From assembly GCA_023420715.1 (NCBI GenBank), contig JAEZVR010000044.1, forward strand, positions 1 to 6,583: DNA of 6,583 nt, read 5' to 3'. A program made the position numbers and the translations under genes. This stretch comes from Bacillota bacterium. GTDB taxonomy: Bacteria; Bacillota; Clostridia; Saccharofermentanales; Fastidiosipilaceae. The notes beneath the pieces are model-generated. The model was not told the origin of the DNA. It did no database searches and saw only the letters and a list, made by a program, of their open reading frames with translations. Position 1 is the first letter of the stretch. The number at the start of each line of letters is the position of its first letter. Shown here piece after piece: positions 6,080-6,583 of this stretch.

Positions 6080-6583
6080 CACAACCTGTTTTTTTTCAAT
6101 ATGGTAATGCGTCGCACAAAAAAATGCTTTTGCATATTTGTTGTGCACCTTGTGCAGAATACCCGTTACTCACCCTGCGGACGGATTATGGCTATGAACC
6201 AGATGCCTATTTTTATAATCCAAATATTCATCCGCAATATGAATATCAGCGCCGCTTGTCAACCGTACATGCCTTTGCTGAGATGAAAAAGCTGAATCTC
6301 TGGGTGGACGAAACATATCAAGAAGATAAGTGGCGACAGTTTAAATCTAAGCAAAAGAATGATCATTGCCGAGTGTGCTATGCCACACGCTTTTATGAAG
6401 TCTGTCGTTTGGCCAAAGAGAAAGGTTATACCGCCTTTGCAAGCACCTTATTTGTCAGCCCTTATCAAAATATACCCTTGATGACCCAGGTGGCCGAAAA
6501 TTGCTGTAAGCGCTTTGGGCTTGAATTTGTCAATATTGATTTTCGAGCCGGATTTAGACAAGGGCAGGCCATGGCCAGGGAAG
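6076..6583 (+). CDS. queH: Epoxyqueuosine reductase QueH, 3' end outside window
   Basis: QueH reduces epoxyqueuosine to queuosine at wobble position 34 of tRNAs for Tyr, His, Asp and Asn. It is the cobalamin-independent alternative to QueG and carries an iron-sulfur cluster. The first 169 residues are present. The DUF208/QueH signatures are LHICCAPC (19-26), HCRVCYATR (97-105), FASTLFVSPYQN (121-132) and NIDFRAGFRQG (153-163). The two cysteine groups (Cys22, Cys23, Cys26 and Cys98, Cys101) are the expected metal-binding positions. ATG 6076 overlaps the ruvB stop by ATGA and has AAGGA (6065-6069) six bases upstream, so it is translationally coupled to ruvB. The gene continues beyond base 6583, so the length cannot be judged. 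In related genomes queA or tgt often lie nearby, but they are not seen here. Confidence 0.93.
   Translation, partial: MTQPVFFQYGNASHKKMLLHICCAPCAEYPLLTLRTDYGYEPDAYFYNPNIHPQYEYQRRLSTVHAFAEMKKLNLWVDETYQEDKWRQFKSKQKNDHCRVCYATRFYEVCRLAKEKGYTAFASTLFVSPYQNIPLMTQVAENCCKRFGLEFVNIDFRAGFRQGQAMARE

Noticed and set aside
6101..6286. Forward open frame of 61 codons within queH
   Set aside because: It is in a different frame from queH, whose conserved cysteine motifs run through the same bases.
1..6583. CRISPR array, tRNA or rRNA gene, insertion sequence or prophage parts
   Set aside because: No spaced direct repeats, cloverleaf sequence, transposase or phage-type gene was seen. The window reads as housekeeping chromosome.

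Overview
The window looks like chromosomal DNA of a low-to-mid GC Gram-positive-type bacterium (Bacillota). Shine-Dalgarno sites are strong, genes are tightly packed, and the replication/repair and tRNA-modification genes are of Bacillota type. A complete ruvC-ruvA-ruvB cluster ending in queH argues for Clostridia or Negativicutes rather than Bacilli, which normally lack RuvC and use RecU. This placement is inferred from gene content and no species is claimed.

Layout from left to right. Positions 1-126 hold the 3' end of an unidentified forward gene, followed by a perfect 17-bp inverted-repeat terminator (142-178) with T-runs on both strands. A short reverse-strand gene for a membrane peptide (196-295) follows. 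It has an excellent ribosome binding site, but its reading frame is broken, or requires frameshifting, at a run of four C. Next is a reverse-strand type I (cytoplasmic) L-asparaginase (394-1398). A compact 86-bp divergent promoter region (1399-1484) separates it from a forward pair: a long AlaX-type alanyl-tRNA editing protein (1485-2759) and an EamA/DMT-family membrane transporter (2756-3706), joined by an ATGA stop/start overlap. After an 89-92-bp gap comes the Holliday-junction resolvasome cluster ruvC (3799-4302), ruvA (4323-4937) and ruvB (4952-6079). RuvB overlaps by ATGA with queH (6076-6583), an epoxyqueuosine reductase cut by the window edge.

How the genes work together. RuvA and RuvB form the branch-migration motor and RuvC cuts the junction, so ruvCAB is one functional unit. 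QueH performs the last step of queuosine synthesis in tRNA and is probably co-transcribed with ruvB. The AlaX protein clears mischarged tRNA-Ala, and its coupling to a small-molecule exporter may hint at shared amino-acid homeostasis, but this is inference. The asparaginase supplies aspartate and ammonia.

Most of the window is ordinary housekeeping DNA and I see no clear novel system. The points most worth a second look are the small frame-interrupted membrane peptide, the apparently leaderless start of the alaX-like gene, and the translational coupling of tRNA editing with a transporter.
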